Assembly (NCBI GenBank): GCA_050331395.1
Contig: JBHJGX010000015.1
Coordinates: 1 to 64,000 of the forward strand
Source: Thermohalobaculum sp050331395
GTDB lineage: Bacteria; Pseudomonadota; Alphaproteobacteria; Rhodobacterales; Rhodobacteraceae
DNA: 64,000 bases
Direction of reading: 5' to 3'
Of the stretch, positions 44,485 to 53,302 are shown one piece after another. The position numbers and the translations under genes were made by a program. Each line of letters begins with the position of its first letter. Position 1 is the stretch's first letter. The notes beneath the pieces are model-generated. The model was not told where the DNA came from. It searched no databases and saw only the letters and a program-made list of their open reading frames with translations.

Positions 44485-45069
44485 ATGCCGATCTCCAACG
44501 CCCGCCCCCATCCGGATGTCGTGGAGTTTCTGCTCTCCCGACGCTCGCGCCCCGCAAAGACGCTGGCGACCGAGCCTGTGCCGTCCGAGGCCGAAATCCA
44601 GACGATCCTGACAGCGGCTGCGCGCACGCCAGACCACGGGAAGCTCGCGCCCTGGCGGTTTCTGATCATTGCCGGCGCGGCGCGAGAGCGGCTTGCCGCC
44701 GCTGCGCTGGCCCATGGTGCGGCAAGTGGCCTTGCCCCCGCCGATGCCGAGAAAGCCGCAACCCAGTTCCGTCAGGGGGCCGTGATCATCGCCGTCGTCG
44801 CCAGCCCGAAGCCGTCGGCCAAGATCCCCCGCTGGGAACAAGAGCTTTCGGCAGGCGCCGTCTGCCTCGCCGCGCTGAATGCGGCCCTCGCCCTCGGCTG
44901 GGGCGCAAACTGGCTGACCGGTCCCTTCGCGCGGGACGCGAGCTTTCTCGGACAACTCGGTCTCGCGTCGGACGAATTCGTAGCTGGCTACATCCATATT
45001 GGCCGCGAGACGCTGGCACCGAGCGACCGCGACAGGCCCGACCTCGCCGCTTTGGTCACCCGCCTCTGA
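44485..45069 (+). CDS. Nitroreductase family protein (NAD(P)H-FMN oxidoreductase)
   Basis: 194 residues. Family features: the FMN-binding N-terminal RRSRPAKTLATEPVPSEAEIQTILTAAARTPDHGKLAPWRFLIIAG, the central helices with AVCLAALNAALALGWGANWLTGPF, and the C-terminal VAGYIHIGRETLAPSDRDRP. The TPDHGKLAPWRF segment is typical of the YdjA-like small nitroreductases. It abuts the acetyltransferase stop directly (stop 44484, start 44485). Confidence 0.88.
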   Translation: MPISNARPHPDVVEFLLSRRSRPAKTLATEPVPSEAEIQTILTAAARTPDHGKLAPWRFLIIAGAARERLAAAALAHGAASGLAPADAEKAATQFRQGAVIIAVVASPKPSAKIPRWEQELSAGAVCLAALNAALALGWGANWLTGPFARDASFLGQLGLASDEFVAGYIHIGRETLAPSDRDRPDLAALVTRL

Positions 45070-45073
45070 CGCC

Positions 45074-45346
45074 TCAGCGCAGCGAAGGCGGCGTGATCCA
45101 GCTCACATCCTCGAGCGTCACGAGCGGGATCTCGATCACCGCATAGGCCGCCGCAAAGACCAGCACCGCCCAGAGCGTCGTCCAGCGGGCTTTCTTTTTC
45201 AGCATCATATCGAGGGGCGCGCTGCCGGGAGTGCCAGGTTCAATTTCGCCAGCCTCCTCCTGCGTCGTCTGCCAAAGCGGCAGCAACATCAGAAAGATCA
45301 GCACCCAGATCACCGCAAAGAAGACCAGCGCCGAGGTGATCGACAT
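45074..45346 (-). CDS. DUF1467 family small membrane protein
   Basis: 90 residues with two hydrophobic segments (ITSALVFFAVIWVLIFLMLLPLW and TLWAVLVFAAAYAVIEIPLV) around a loop LDMMLKKKARWTT. This layout and the position next to mce are typical of alphaproteobacterial DUF1467. The function is unknown. The TGA of mce shares its A with this ATG (TGATG), so the two are coupled. Stop at 45074-45076. Confidence 0.85.
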   Translation of the reverse strand: MSITSALVFFAVIWVLIFLMLLPLWQTTQEEAGEIEPGTPGSAPLDMMLKKKARWTTLWAVLVFAAAYAVIEIPLVTLEDVSWITPPSLR

Positions 45347-45750
45347 CAGGCCTGCTCCAACTCGACCAGCGTGCCCGTGAAGTCCTTGGGGTGGAGGAAC
45401 AGGACGGGTTTGCCATGCGCGCCGATCTTCGGCTCTCCGTCGCCGAGCACCCGCGCCCCGCCCGCCTTCAGCCGGTCCCGCGCGGCGCGGATATCCTCGA
45501 CCTCGTAGCAGATGTGATGGATGCCTCCGGCTGGGTTCTTCTCGAGAAACCCGGCGATCGGCGACGCGGCTCCGAGCGGCTCGAGAAGCTCGATCTTGGT
45601 GTTCGGCAACTCGATAAAGACGACCGTCACGCCGTGATCCGGCTCCGCTTGCGGCTCGGAGACCGTCGCGCCGAGGGTCTGGCGATAGAGTGCCGAGGCG
45701 GCGTCCAGATCCGGTACCGCGATGGCGACGTGATTGAGCCTGCCGATCAT
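45346..45750 (-). CDS. mce: Methylmalonyl-CoA epimerase
   Basis: Interconverts (2R)- and (2S)-methylmalonyl-CoA in propionyl-CoA and ethylmalonyl-CoA metabolism. 134 residues of the glyoxalase/VOC fold: metal ligands H in LNHVAIAVPDL, H in GGIHHICYEVEDI, E in GTLVELEQA; the LEPLGAASPIAGFLEKNP segment is typical. Starts at ATG 45750, 90 bp from the end of dnaE. Confidence 0.95.
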   Translation of the reverse strand: MIGRLNHVAIAVPDLDAASALYRQTLGATVSEPQAEPDHGVTVVFIELPNTKIELLEPLGAASPIAGFLEKNPAGGIHHICYEVEDIRAARDRLKAGGARVLGDGEPKIGAHGKPVLFLHPKDFTGTLVELEQA

Positions 45751-45839
45751 GATGTCCTCCTGCTTGCTGCCTGCAGATAGCCGGCCGGCGGCCCGTCGGA
45801 AACCCCGTCGAAATCCGGTCCCCTGCGACGGAGACGCTC

Positions 45840-48800
45840 TCAGAACTCCTCGACATGCAGAACACCGGGGGCCGCTTTGAGCGCGCCGCGGATTTCTGGC
45901 CCGATCCGGAAACGTCCGGGCAACGCGATTTCCGCCTCCGCCCGGCGCGCTTCGACGGGGATCACGAGGTGCACGGTCCCGGTGCCGCGACGTCCGGGCA
46001 TCCCCTCGGCAAGGGTGAGCCGCGCCTTGATCGAGGCGAGCGCGCCCTCCTCTTCGACGAAGACCCGGAGCCCCTCCGCCCCGTCGGCGGCGACCTGCTC
46101 GATGGGCTCGGCCGCGCGCAACAGCATGCGGTCTCCGGCGGCGTCGGCTTCGACGGTGAGGACGAGGTTGGCCCCGGGTTCGAGCACGCCCTCATGGGCG
46201 ACGAGGACGTCCGAGAAGGCCATTACCTCGTAACTGCCGGTCGGGTCTGAGAAGGCGAGAAACGCGAACCGGGTCCCGCGGGCGGATTTGCGCATCTGAA
46301 TGGCGGCCAGCGTCCCGGCGATCCGCCCCGTCCCGCCGCGGGCTTGGAAAACCCCGTGGGTGGCGATCCGCTTGCGCCGGAGCGCGTCCCCATAGGCATC
46401 GAGCGGATGCCCAGAGAGATAGAAGCCGATGGCGGCGTGCTCCTCGCGGAGGCGTTCGGCCGGCAGCCAATCCTCGCGCTTGGGGAGCCGCGGCGGCGGC
46501 AGCGCCTCGCCCTCCCCGAAGAGCCCCGCCTGGGCCGAGACCCGCTCCGCATGGGCGGCGGCGGAATACTCCATGAGCCGGTCGATGGCGGCAAAGACCC
46601 GCGCCCGGTTCCCCTCGAGCGCATCGAAGGCCCCGGCGCGCGCCAGCATCTCGAGCGGCCGTTTGCCGATCGCCTTCAGATCCACCCGGGCGGCGAAATC
46701 GACGAGATCCCGAAAGGCGCCGCCTGCCTCCCGCGCGGCCGTGATGAGGCGCATCGCCTCGAGCCCGACATTCTTGAGCGCACCGAGCGCGTAGAGCACG
46801 CGCCCTTCGTCGACCGTGAACTTCGCCCGGCTCCGGGTCACGCAAGGCGGCGCGAGTGCGACCTCCATCCGCCGGCACTCTTGCACGAAGGTCCCGAGCT
46901 TATCGGTCAGATGGATATCGAGGTTCATCACCGCCGCCATGAACTCGACCGGGTGGTTGGCCTTGAGCCAGGCCGTCTGATAACTGACAACTGCATAAGC
47001 GGCCGCGTGGGACTTGTTGAACCCGTAGTTGGCGAACTTCTCCAGAAGGGTCCACACCTCCTCGGCCTTCGCTTCGTCGACGCCGTTCGCCGCCGCACCC
47101 GCAAGGAATTTCGGCCGTTCGGCGTCCATCGCCTCTTTGATTTTCTTGCCCATCGCCCGGCGCAAGAGATCCGCGCCGCCGAGCGAATAGCCCGCCATCC
47201 GCCGGGCGATCTCCATCACCTGCTCCTGATAGACGATGATGCCTTGGGTTTCCTCGAGAAGCGGGTCGATCAGCGGGTGGATCGACTGGCGTTTCTCGCG
47301 GCCGTTCTTCACGTTGCAGAAGGTCGGAATGTTCTCCATCGGTCCGGGGCGATAGAGCGCGACGAGCGCGACGATGTCCTCGATCGCGGTCGGGCGGAGT
47401 TGGCGGAGCGCGTCGCGCATGCCGGCCGACTCGACCTGGAAGACCCCGACCGTATCCGCCTTGGCATAAAGCGCGTAGGTCTTGGGGTCGTCGAGGGGGA
47501 TCCGGCTCATCTCCGGCGCCTCGCGGTGGAGCGCGATCAGATCAACCGCGTTTTGGATCACCGTAAGCGTCTTCAGGCCGAGAAAGTCGAATTTGACGAG
47601 CCCGGCCGGCTCGACCCATTTCATGTTGTATTGGGTCGCGGGCATCTCGGATTTCGGGTCGCGATAGAGCGGCACCAGCTCGACGAGCGGTCGGTCGCCG
47701 ATCACCACCCCCGCCGCATGGGTGGACGCGTTCCGGTAGAGCCCTTCGATCTTCTCGGCGATGTCGAGGAGCGTCGCCACCGTCTCGGATTTGCGCGCCT
47801 CCTCCTCGATCCGCGGCTCTTCGGCTCGGGCCTTGGCGATCGAGACCGGTTTCACGCCCTCGACCGGGATGAGCTTGGAGAGCCGATCGCATTGCGAATA
47901 GCTCAGCTGCAGCACGCGGCCCACGTCGCGCACCGCCGCCTTCGAGAGGAGCGCACCGAAGGTGATGATCTGCGCGACCCGGTCCCGGCCATAGGCCTCC
48001 TGGACATAGGCGATCACCTCCTCTCGGCGGTCCTGGCAAAAGTCGATATCGAAATCGGGCATGGAGACCCGCTCTGGGTTGAGAAACCGCTCGAAGAGAA
48101 GGCCGTAGCGTAATGGGTCCAAATCGGTAATCGTCAACGCATAGGCGACCAGCGAGCCCGCCCCCCCCCCCCCCCCCCGCCCCCCCGGGGGGCCCCGCCC
48201 CCGCCCGACGGGGATCCCCTGCCCCATCGCCCATTTGATGAAATCCGCCACGATGAGGAAGTAACCCGGAAAGCCCATGCGCTCGATGATCCCGAGCTCC
48301 ATCTCCAGGCGGGCGTCATAATCCGCGACCGTGCCGGCGAGCGGGATCGCTTCGAGGCGCCGCGCGAGCCCTTCGCGGGATTGCCGCCGGAGCTCCTCGA
48401 CTTCGTCCTCGGCAAAGCGCGGCAGGATCGGCGGATGGGTGCGCGGACGCACGGCCGTGCGCCGGGCAATCTCCACGGTCGCCGCGAGCGCCTCGGGCAG
48501 ATCCGCGAACCGGGCCGCCATTTCTTCGGGCGTCTTCAGCCGATACTCCGGCGTCAGCATGCGCCGGTCGCTCTCGTTCACATACCGCCCGTCGCCAATG
48601 CAAAGGAGCGCGTCATGCGCTTCGAACATCGCGGCATCGTCGAAATAGACGTGGTTCGTTGCGACGATCGGCAGCTCGTGGGCATAGGCGAGATCGAGAA
48701 GTCCGGGCTCCGAGGCGGCCTCGACGGGCGTGCGCAGCGTCTCTCCGCGCCCGTGCCGGGTGATCTCCACATAAAGCCGGTCGGGGAAGATCTCGGCAAG

Positions 48801-49283
48801 CCGTGCGGCGAGTGCGGCCGCGGGTCCCGCGCGTCCGTCCGCGAGCAGACGGCCGAGGGGGCCGTCGGCACCGCCCGTCAGACAGATCACGCCCTCGGCA
48901 TGGCGGGCGAGCCGCGCGAGCGGTACATGCGGCAGTGCGCCGGGGGCGGTCTCGAGATGGGCGGCGGAGGTGAGCGCCATCAGGTTCCGCCAGCCAGTCT
49001 CGTCCTGCGCGTAGAGGGCAAGCGGCGCGGGCGTGGCACGGTCGTCAGGAAGCGGCTCCGCCGTCGCGACCCGCAGCTCGAGCCCCATCACGGGCTGCAC
49101 CCCCGCTTTCGCGCAAGTCTCAGAGAATTCGAGCGCCCCGAAGAGGTTTCCCGTATCTGTCAGCCCGATCGCCGGCATCCCCATCGCGGCCGCCTTCGGT
49201 CCGAGAGCCTTCACGTGGATCGCCCCTTCGAGGAGCGAATAGGCGGAGCGGGAGCGGAGATGGATGAAGGATGGCGCTGTCAT
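45840..49283 (-). CDS. dnaE: DNA polymerase III alpha subunit
   Basis: Replicative polymerase, 1147 residues as read here. PHP domain at the N terminus (SFIHLRSRSAYSLLEGAIH, AIGLTDTGNLFGALEF), polymerase domain with the active-site aspartates in VSMPDFDIDFCQDRR, YRNASTHAAGVVIG, and ending with helix-hairpin-helix and OB domains (EGLRVFVEEEGALASIK at the C terminus). One segment is abnormal: between GQGIPVG and GAGSLVAYAL the conserved motif P-G-R-G-S-G-A-G-S is replaced by GRGRGPPGGRGGGGGAGS, owing to long C runs on the plus strand (48161-48205). The frame is kept. Confidence 0.93.
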   Translation of the reverse strand: MTAPSFIHLRSRSAYSLLEGAIHVKALGPKAAAMGMPAIGLTDTGNLFGALEFSETCAKAGVQPVMGLELRVATAEPLPDDRATPAPLALYAQDETGWRNLMALTSAAHLETAPGALPHVPLARLARHAEGVICLTGGADGPLGRLLADGRAGPAAALAARLAEIFPDRLYVEITRHGRGETLRTPVEAASEPGLLDLAYAHELPIVATNHVYFDDAAMFEAHDALLCIGDGRYVNESDRRMLTPEYRLKTPEEMAARFADLPEALAATVEIARRTAVRPRTHPPILPRFAEDEVEELRRQSREGLARRLEAIPLAGTVADYDARLEMELGIIERMGFPGYFLIVADFIKWAMGQGIPVGRGRGPPGGRGGGGGAGSLVAYALTITDLDPLRYGLLFERFLNPERVSMPDFDIDFCQDRREEVIAYVQEAYGRDRVAQIITFGALLSKAAVRDVGRVLQLSYSQCDRLSKLIPVEGVKPVSIAKARAEEPRIEEEARKSETVATLLDIAEKIEGLYRNASTHAAGVVIGDRPLVELVPLYRDPKSEMPATQYNMKWVEPAGLVKFDFLGLKTLTVIQNAVDLIALHREAPEMSRIPLDDPKTYALYAKADTVGVFQVESAGMRDALRQLRPTAIEDIVALVALYRPGPMENIPTFCNVKNGREKRQSIHPLIDPLLEETQGIIVYQEQVMEIARRMAGYSLGGADLLRRAMGKKIKEAMDAERPKFLAGAAANGVDEAKAEEVWTLLEKFANYGFNKSHAAAYAVVSYQTAWLKANHPVEFMAAVMNLDIHLTDKLGTFVQECRRMEVALAPPCVTRSRAKFTVDEGRVLYALGALKNVGLEAMRLITAAREAGGAFRDLVDFAARVDLKAIGKRPLEMLARAGAFDALEGNRARVFAAIDRLMEYSAAAHAERVSAQAGLFGEGEALPPPRLPKREDWLPAERLREEHAAIGFYLSGHPLDAYGDALRRKRIATHGVFQARGGTGRIAGTLAAIQMRKSARGTRFAFLAFSDPTGSYEVMAFSDVLVAHEGVLEPGANLVLTVEADAAGDRMLLRAAEPIEQVAADGAEGLRVFVEEEGALASIKARLTLAEGMPGRRGTGTVHLVIPVEARRAEAEIALPGRFRIGPEIRGALKAAPGVLHVEEF
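48158..48210. other. C/G homopolymer patch inside dnaE
   Basis: On the plus strand: 18 consecutive C (48161-48178), then G, 7 C, 6 G, 4 C, G, 5 C, G, 3 C. On the coding strand this is poly-G, and it replaces a conserved motif next to the polymerase active site. It looks like a sequencing or assembly error rather than biology. Confidence 0.85.
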
Positions 49284-49422
49284 GGCGCGAGCCTAGCGGA
49301 TCTCCATGCTCCGGCGCCAGATCTTGCGCGCAGCCGGCTCGCGGCCAGATGCGTTGCGCACGGGCAGCGGATATGATCCTGTCCTCGGCGAACAGACGCC
49401 CGCAGCAGAGGCCTCCCCTCCC

Positions 49423-50697
49423 GTGACCGAGCCCACCGGCAGCGCATCGGCCCCTTTCGGCCGCCTGGAACGAATGCTCGCCGGGCGCTATCTGCGGGCC
49501 CGCCGGCGCGAGGGCGCGATCTCGGTCATCGCCGGGTTCTCGCTCGTCGGCATCATGCTGGGCGTGGCCACGCTCATCATCGTCATGTCGGTAATGAACG
49601 GCTTCCGCGCGGAACTCGTGGACCGGATTTTGGGCGCGCAGCCGCATATCAGCGTGGTCACCTCGTCGGGCCAGGGACTGACCGATTACGATGCGCTCGC
49701 CGAGCGGCTGAGCGCGGAAGCGCCGGTCACCCGCGCGGCACCGGTGATCGAGCAGACCCTGATGGCGGCCTCGGACGCGGCGAATACGGGCGCGCTCGTA
49801 CGCGGGATCCGGGCGGGTGATTTGCGCACGCTCGAGGCGGTCGCGAACCCGGAGGAAGCCTGGGGGGATCTCGCACGGTTCGGCGACGGCGTTGCCATTG
49901 GCGCGGGCCTCGCCCAGCAATTGCGACTGAACATCGGCGACCAAATCACGCTCGTAACCCCCCGTGGACGCGTGACGATCGGCGGCGTGCTGCCGCGGCG
50001 GAAGTCCTACGAGGTCGTCTATATCTTCCGGATCGGAATGAGTGACTATGACCGCGCTTTCATCTTCATGCCGCTCGACGAGGCGCAACGCTTTTTCAAC
50101 AAGCCCGACCGCGTCGACCTGATCGAGGTGATGGTCGACCGACCTGACCGGGTTGAGGAGATCGGCGACGACCTCTCGCCGCTCGTGCGTGGACAAGGAT
50201 ACCTGTGGAATTGGCAGCGGGCGAACGGGGCGTTCCTCGCGGCGCTCCGCATAGAGCGCAACGTGATGTTTTTGATCCTCACCCTGATCATCCTGGTCGC
50301 TGCGCTCAATATCATCTCCGGCTTGATCATGCTGGTGAAGGAGAAAGGCCGCGACATCGGGATCTTGCGCACGGTCGGTTTGCCGCGGGCGGCGGTGCTG
50401 CGGATCTTTTTCCTTTGCGGCGCGTCGATCGGCGTGGTGGGCACGGTGCTCGGCGTCGGGATCGGCGTGCTGTTCACGGTGAATATCCAGGAAATTCAAT
50501 CCTTTGTCGAATATCTCTCGGGCGGGACCGTCTGGGATCCCAATGTGCGTTTCCTCACCCGGGTCCCGGCCGTCATGCACGCGTCCGACGTGGTCTTTAC
50601 CGTCGCGATCGCACTCGGGCTCTCGTTCCTGGCGACCTGGTATCCGGCCTGGCGGGCGGCCCGGCTCGATCCGGTCGAGGCACTCCGGTATGAGTGA
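49423..50697 (+). CDS. lolE: Lipoprotein release ABC transporter, membrane subunit LolE/LolC-like
   Basis: Membrane subunit of the Lol system that detaches outer-membrane lipoproteins from the inner membrane. 424 residues from GTG 49423; the exact start is uncertain, since there is no clear ribosome binding site. Visible: N-terminal membrane helix after RYLRARRREGAISVIAGFSLVGIMLGVATLIIVMSVMNGFRAE, a large periplasmic domain, then three helices (FLILTLIILVAALNIISGLIMLV, FFLCGASIGVVGTVLGVGIGVLF, TVAIALGLSFLATWYPAWRAARLDPVEALRYE). Many alphaproteobacteria use one such subunit where E. coli has LolC and LolE. Confidence 0.9.
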   Translation: MTEPTGSASAPFGRLERMLAGRYLRARRREGAISVIAGFSLVGIMLGVATLIIVMSVMNGFRAELVDRILGAQPHISVVTSSGQGLTDYDALAERLSAEAPVTRAAPVIEQTLMAASDAANTGALVRGIRAGDLRTLEAVANPEEAWGDLARFGDGVAIGAGLAQQLRLNIGDQITLVTPRGRVTIGGVLPRRKSYEVVYIFRIGMSDYDRAFIFMPLDEAQRFFNKPDRVDLIEVMVDRPDRVEEIGDDLSPLVRGQGYLWNWQRANGAFLAALRIERNVMFLILTLIILVAALNIISGLIMLVKEKGRDIGILRTVGLPRAAVLRIFFLCGASIGVVGTVLGVGIGVLFTVNIQEIQSFVEYLSGGTVWDPNVRFLTRVPAVMHASDVVFTVAIALGLSFLATWYPAWRAARLDPVEALRYE

Positions 50698-51370
50698 GGC
50701 AGCGCTCGCGCTCTCTCGCGTCGAGCGGACCTTTCGCCAAGGGGCCCGGGTCGTCGAGGTGCTGAAGGGCGTGGATCTGAGCGTCGCGCCCGGCGAGGTC
50801 GTGGCGCTCGTCGCGCCCTCGGGTGCCGGCAAATCGACGCTTTTGCAGATTGCCGGGCTCCTAGACACACCGACCGCCGGGTCGGTGACGATCGGCGGGC
50901 AGCAGATGACCGGCCTCGACGACCGGGCCCGGACGGCGGCGCGGCGGCGGCTCATCGGCTTTGTCTATCAATTCCACCATCTGCTGCCCGAATTCTCCGC
51001 CGAAGAGAACGTCGCGATCCCGCAGATGGCCGCGGGCGCGGCGCGGCGGGCAGCGCGGGAGCGGGCCCGGACGCTCCTCTCGCGGGTGGGGCTCGGCGAA
51101 CGGGTCCGCCACCGTCCGGCCGAGCTCTCGGGCGGCGAGCAACAGCGCGTCGCCGTCTGCCGGGCGCTCGCCAACCGGCCTCGGCTGCTCCTCGCCGACG
51201 AGCCGACGGGCAATCTCGATCCGGAGACCTCGGGCCGCGTCTTTGAGCTGATGCTCGAGGTGGTGCGCGAGACCGGCCTCGCCGCGCTCATCGCCACGCA
51301 TAACCATGCGCTTGCCGCGCGGATGGACCGGATCGTGACGCTCGATCAAGGCCGGATCCGCACGGACTGA
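50690..51370 (+). CDS. lolD: Lipoprotein release ABC transporter, ATPase LolD
   Basis: 226-residue ATPase. Walker A is APSGAGKST (the first position is Ala instead of Gly), Q-loop FVYQFHHLLPEFSAEEN, signature LSGGEQQRVAVCRALANRP, Walker B LLLADEPTGNLDPE, H-loop ATHNHAL. The ATG at 50690 overlaps the lolE stop by 8 nt (ATGAGTGA). Confidence 0.94.
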   Translation: MSEAALALSRVERTFRQGARVVEVLKGVDLSVAPGEVVALVAPSGAGKSTLLQIAGLLDTPTAGSVTIGGQQMTGLDDRARTAARRRLIGFVYQFHHLLPEFSAEENVAIPQMAAGAARRAARERARTLLSRVGLGERVRHRPAELSGGEQQRVAVCRALANRPRLLLADEPTGNLDPETSGRVFELMLEVVRETGLAALIATHNHALAARMDRIVTLDQGRIRTD

Positions 51371-51391
51371 CCGCAGGCGGGACCCGCGCGC

Positions 51392-51808
51392 TCAGGCGGC
51401 CGCCTGCATCCGTTCGGTCATCAGGGCATAGGCCCGGCCCCAGGCCGCTTCGGTCTCCGGATCGAACTTCGACCCCAGCGTCTCGCGCATGGTCTCGAGC
51501 AGCGCCTCGCCCATCGGCGCGTAAAAGCCGGGCGCGACCCCGTAAGCCCGATGCCCCTCGGCGAGTTGCCGGAGCTTCGGGGCCAGCGCGTCCGGTTCGC
51601 CGATATCGTCGATGATCACGTGGAGCGTCGAGAGAAAGCGCATCCCCTGCTCGGAGAGATCGTCGCGGAACAGCGGACGCGCCTCCGGCAGCTTCTCGAA
51701 GAGCTTCGCATAGAAGATCGGGCCGAAGCGGTCTTCGGTCGCGGTCTCGGCGCGCAGCCGGTCGAAGCTTTCGCGGATCAGGCTCGCGTCGCGGTCATTG
51801 AGCGCCAT
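51392..51808 (-). CDS. Single-domain globin
   Basis: 138 residues. Typical bacterial myoglobin-like helices: RDASLIRESFDRLRAETATEDRFGPIFYAKLFEKLPEARPLFRDDLSEQGMRFLSTLHVIID, with proximal-His region LRQLAEGHRAYGVAPGFYAPMGEALLETMRETLG. These proteins bind O2 or NO, and without a reductase domain it is not a flavohaemoglobin. The start at 51808 (MALNDRD) with an AGGAG-like site upstream is preferred over 51880. It is convergent with lolD. Confidence 0.88.
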   Translation of the reverse strand: MALNDRDASLIRESFDRLRAETATEDRFGPIFYAKLFEKLPEARPLFRDDLSEQGMRFLSTLHVIIDDIGEPDALAPKLRQLAEGHRAYGVAPGFYAPMGEALLETMRETLGSKFDPETEAAWGRAYALMTERMQAAA

Positions 51809-51912
51809 GGCGGTCTCCTTTGTGCACGGTCCGGAGGCACCCTGCGGCGCACACTCGCCCCGCTCCATGATCCAGCGCAAACGAGAGCCGCCCGTCGGGC
51901 GCCCATGGCGCG

Positions 51913-52881
51913 TCAGTCGGGCGTCGGATCGGCCATCACGCAGAGGAGTTCGTAGAGGATCGTCGCACCGTTCAGCGCCGTGATCCCGCCCACGTCATAG
52001 GCGGGCGCGACCTCGACCATGTCGGCGCCCCGGATGTCGAGCCCCGCGAGGCGCCGGACCATGCCTTGCGCCTCTCGCATGGTGAGCCCGCCCGCCTCGG
52101 GCGTGCCGGTGCCGGGGGCGAAGGCCGGATCGAGGCTGTCGATATCGAAGCTCGCATAGACGGGGCCGCTGCCGACGACCGTTCGGGCTCGGTCCATTGC
52201 GGCCGCCCAGCCCGTCTCCTCGACCGCTTCGATCGGGATCACGGTGATGCCGTGCGCTTCGTTGAAGGCCCACATGTCGAGGGAGAAGAGAGAACCGCGG
52301 ATGCCGATCTGGACGATGCGCCTGGGGTCGAGAAGGCCCTCTTCCACCGCCCGGCTGAAAGGGGCGCCGTGGTGAAAGCGGCTGCCGAGATAGTCTCCGC
52401 CGGTGTCGGAATGGGCATCGATATGAACCATGCCGAGCGGGCCGTCGCGGGCGATGGCGCGCAGGATCGGCAGGCTGATCGAGTGGTCCCCTCCGCAGGT
52501 CAGCGGCCGGATGCCGGCGGCGTGGATCCGCCGAAAGCCCGCCTCGATCTCGCGATGGGCGGAGGAGAGGTCGAAGGGCCGCTCGACCCAAACGTCGCCG
52601 ATATCGGCCACGCGGGCCTTGGCGAAGGGTCGGGCGCCGGTCGCGGGGTTCTCGCGGCGGATCAGCGAGGATTGGTTGCGGACCTCTCGGGGGCCGTGCC
52701 GGGCGCCGGGGCGATTGGTAACCCCGCCGTCATAGGGCACACCGACGAGGCCGATCTCGGGCGGCTCGGTCTCGAAGTCCTCGCGGTAAGGCAGCCGAAA
52801 AAAGCTCGCGGGCCCCGTGTAGCGCGGCCGTTGCTGGGGATCGTCGCGCCCGGGTGGGGGCGTCTCGGACGTGTCGGTCAT
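51913..52881 (-). CDS. speB: Agmatinase / ureohydrolase family protein
   Basis: 322 residues. Mn2+-binding ureohydrolase signatures: LTCGGDHSISLPILRAI, VHIDAHSDTGGDY and SFDIDSLDPAFAPGTGTPEAGGL. The likely reaction is agmatine to putrescine and urea, but guanidinobutyrase or another guanidino substrate is possible. The ATG at 52881 has a strong GGAGGG site 7 nt upstream. There is no stop between this gene and the upstream GGCT-like domain in the same frame. Confidence 0.92.
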   Translation of the reverse strand: MTDTSETPPPGRDDPQQRPRYTGPASFFRLPYREDFETEPPEIGLVGVPYDGGVTNRPGARHGPREVRNQSSLIRRENPATGARPFAKARVADIGDVWVERPFDLSSAHREIEAGFRRIHAAGIRPLTCGGDHSISLPILRAIARDGPLGMVHIDAHSDTGGDYLGSRFHHGAPFSRAVEEGLLDPRRIVQIGIRGSLFSLDMWAFNEAHGITVIPIEAVEETGWAAAMDRARTVVGSGPVYASFDIDSLDPAFAPGTGTPEAGGLTMREAQGMVRRLAGLDIRGADMVEVAPAYDVGGITALNGATILYELLCVMADPTPD

Positions 52882-53280
52882 GGGCTGTCCCTCCGTATCG
52901 GGTGCCAGACTGCGCGGCGGCGCCGCTGTCTGCAAGCCCGCCGCGTCCCGCAGCACGTAGACCTGGGCCGGAACGGTGGTCCCGTCGGCGCGATGAAACG
53001 GCAGCGTCCGACGCTCGAGTGCCGGGCCCTCGAACGCGTCGAGATGGGACCAATGCGCGGGCAGGTCCGGAGCCTCGAGCAGCCAGGCGGGCAGTCGGGC
53101 GCCTGCCATGGGCAGAAAGCCCGCATACCCTGCCCAACGCCCGGCCGAAATGCTTCGGAGGTCGCCTTCGAGCCAGCCCTCTGACCAGACGCCGCCGATC
53201 GGCGCGACCACATGGTGGTTTTCCCGCCCCGGCGGGAAGGTGCCATAGGTGGCGAGCCGGGTCTCCGCGCCGTCCCGCAT
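52882..53280 (-). CDS. Gamma-glutamylcyclotransferase-like (AIG2) domain, no stop before speB
   Basis: 133 residues from ATG 53280: ETRLATYGTFPPGRENHHVVAPIGGVWSEGWLEG is the family hallmark YGTL-x-PG-x-NH, and HWSHLDAFEGPALERRTLPF contains the conserved glutamate region. The domain ends near VPAQVYVLRDAA and the frame runs on into the agmatinase through about 20 residues (LQTAAPPRSLAPDTEGQP). So a fused 455-residue protein is possible (51913-53280). The agmatinase has its own ribosome binding site, so they may be made separately. The domain is related to glutathione turnover enzymes, but the substrate is unknown. Confidence 0.7.
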
Positions 53281-53302
53281 CGCCCCCGTCCCGACGACCG
53301 GC

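Noticed and set aside
48161..48178. Phase-variable C tract
   Set aside because: It sits in an essential replicase, replaces a conserved motif and is embedded in a wider C/G patch, so an error is more likely than a contingency locus.
49120..50955. Long minus-strand open frame across lolE
   Set aside because: No ribosome binding site or homology; lolE/lolD on plus have all motifs.
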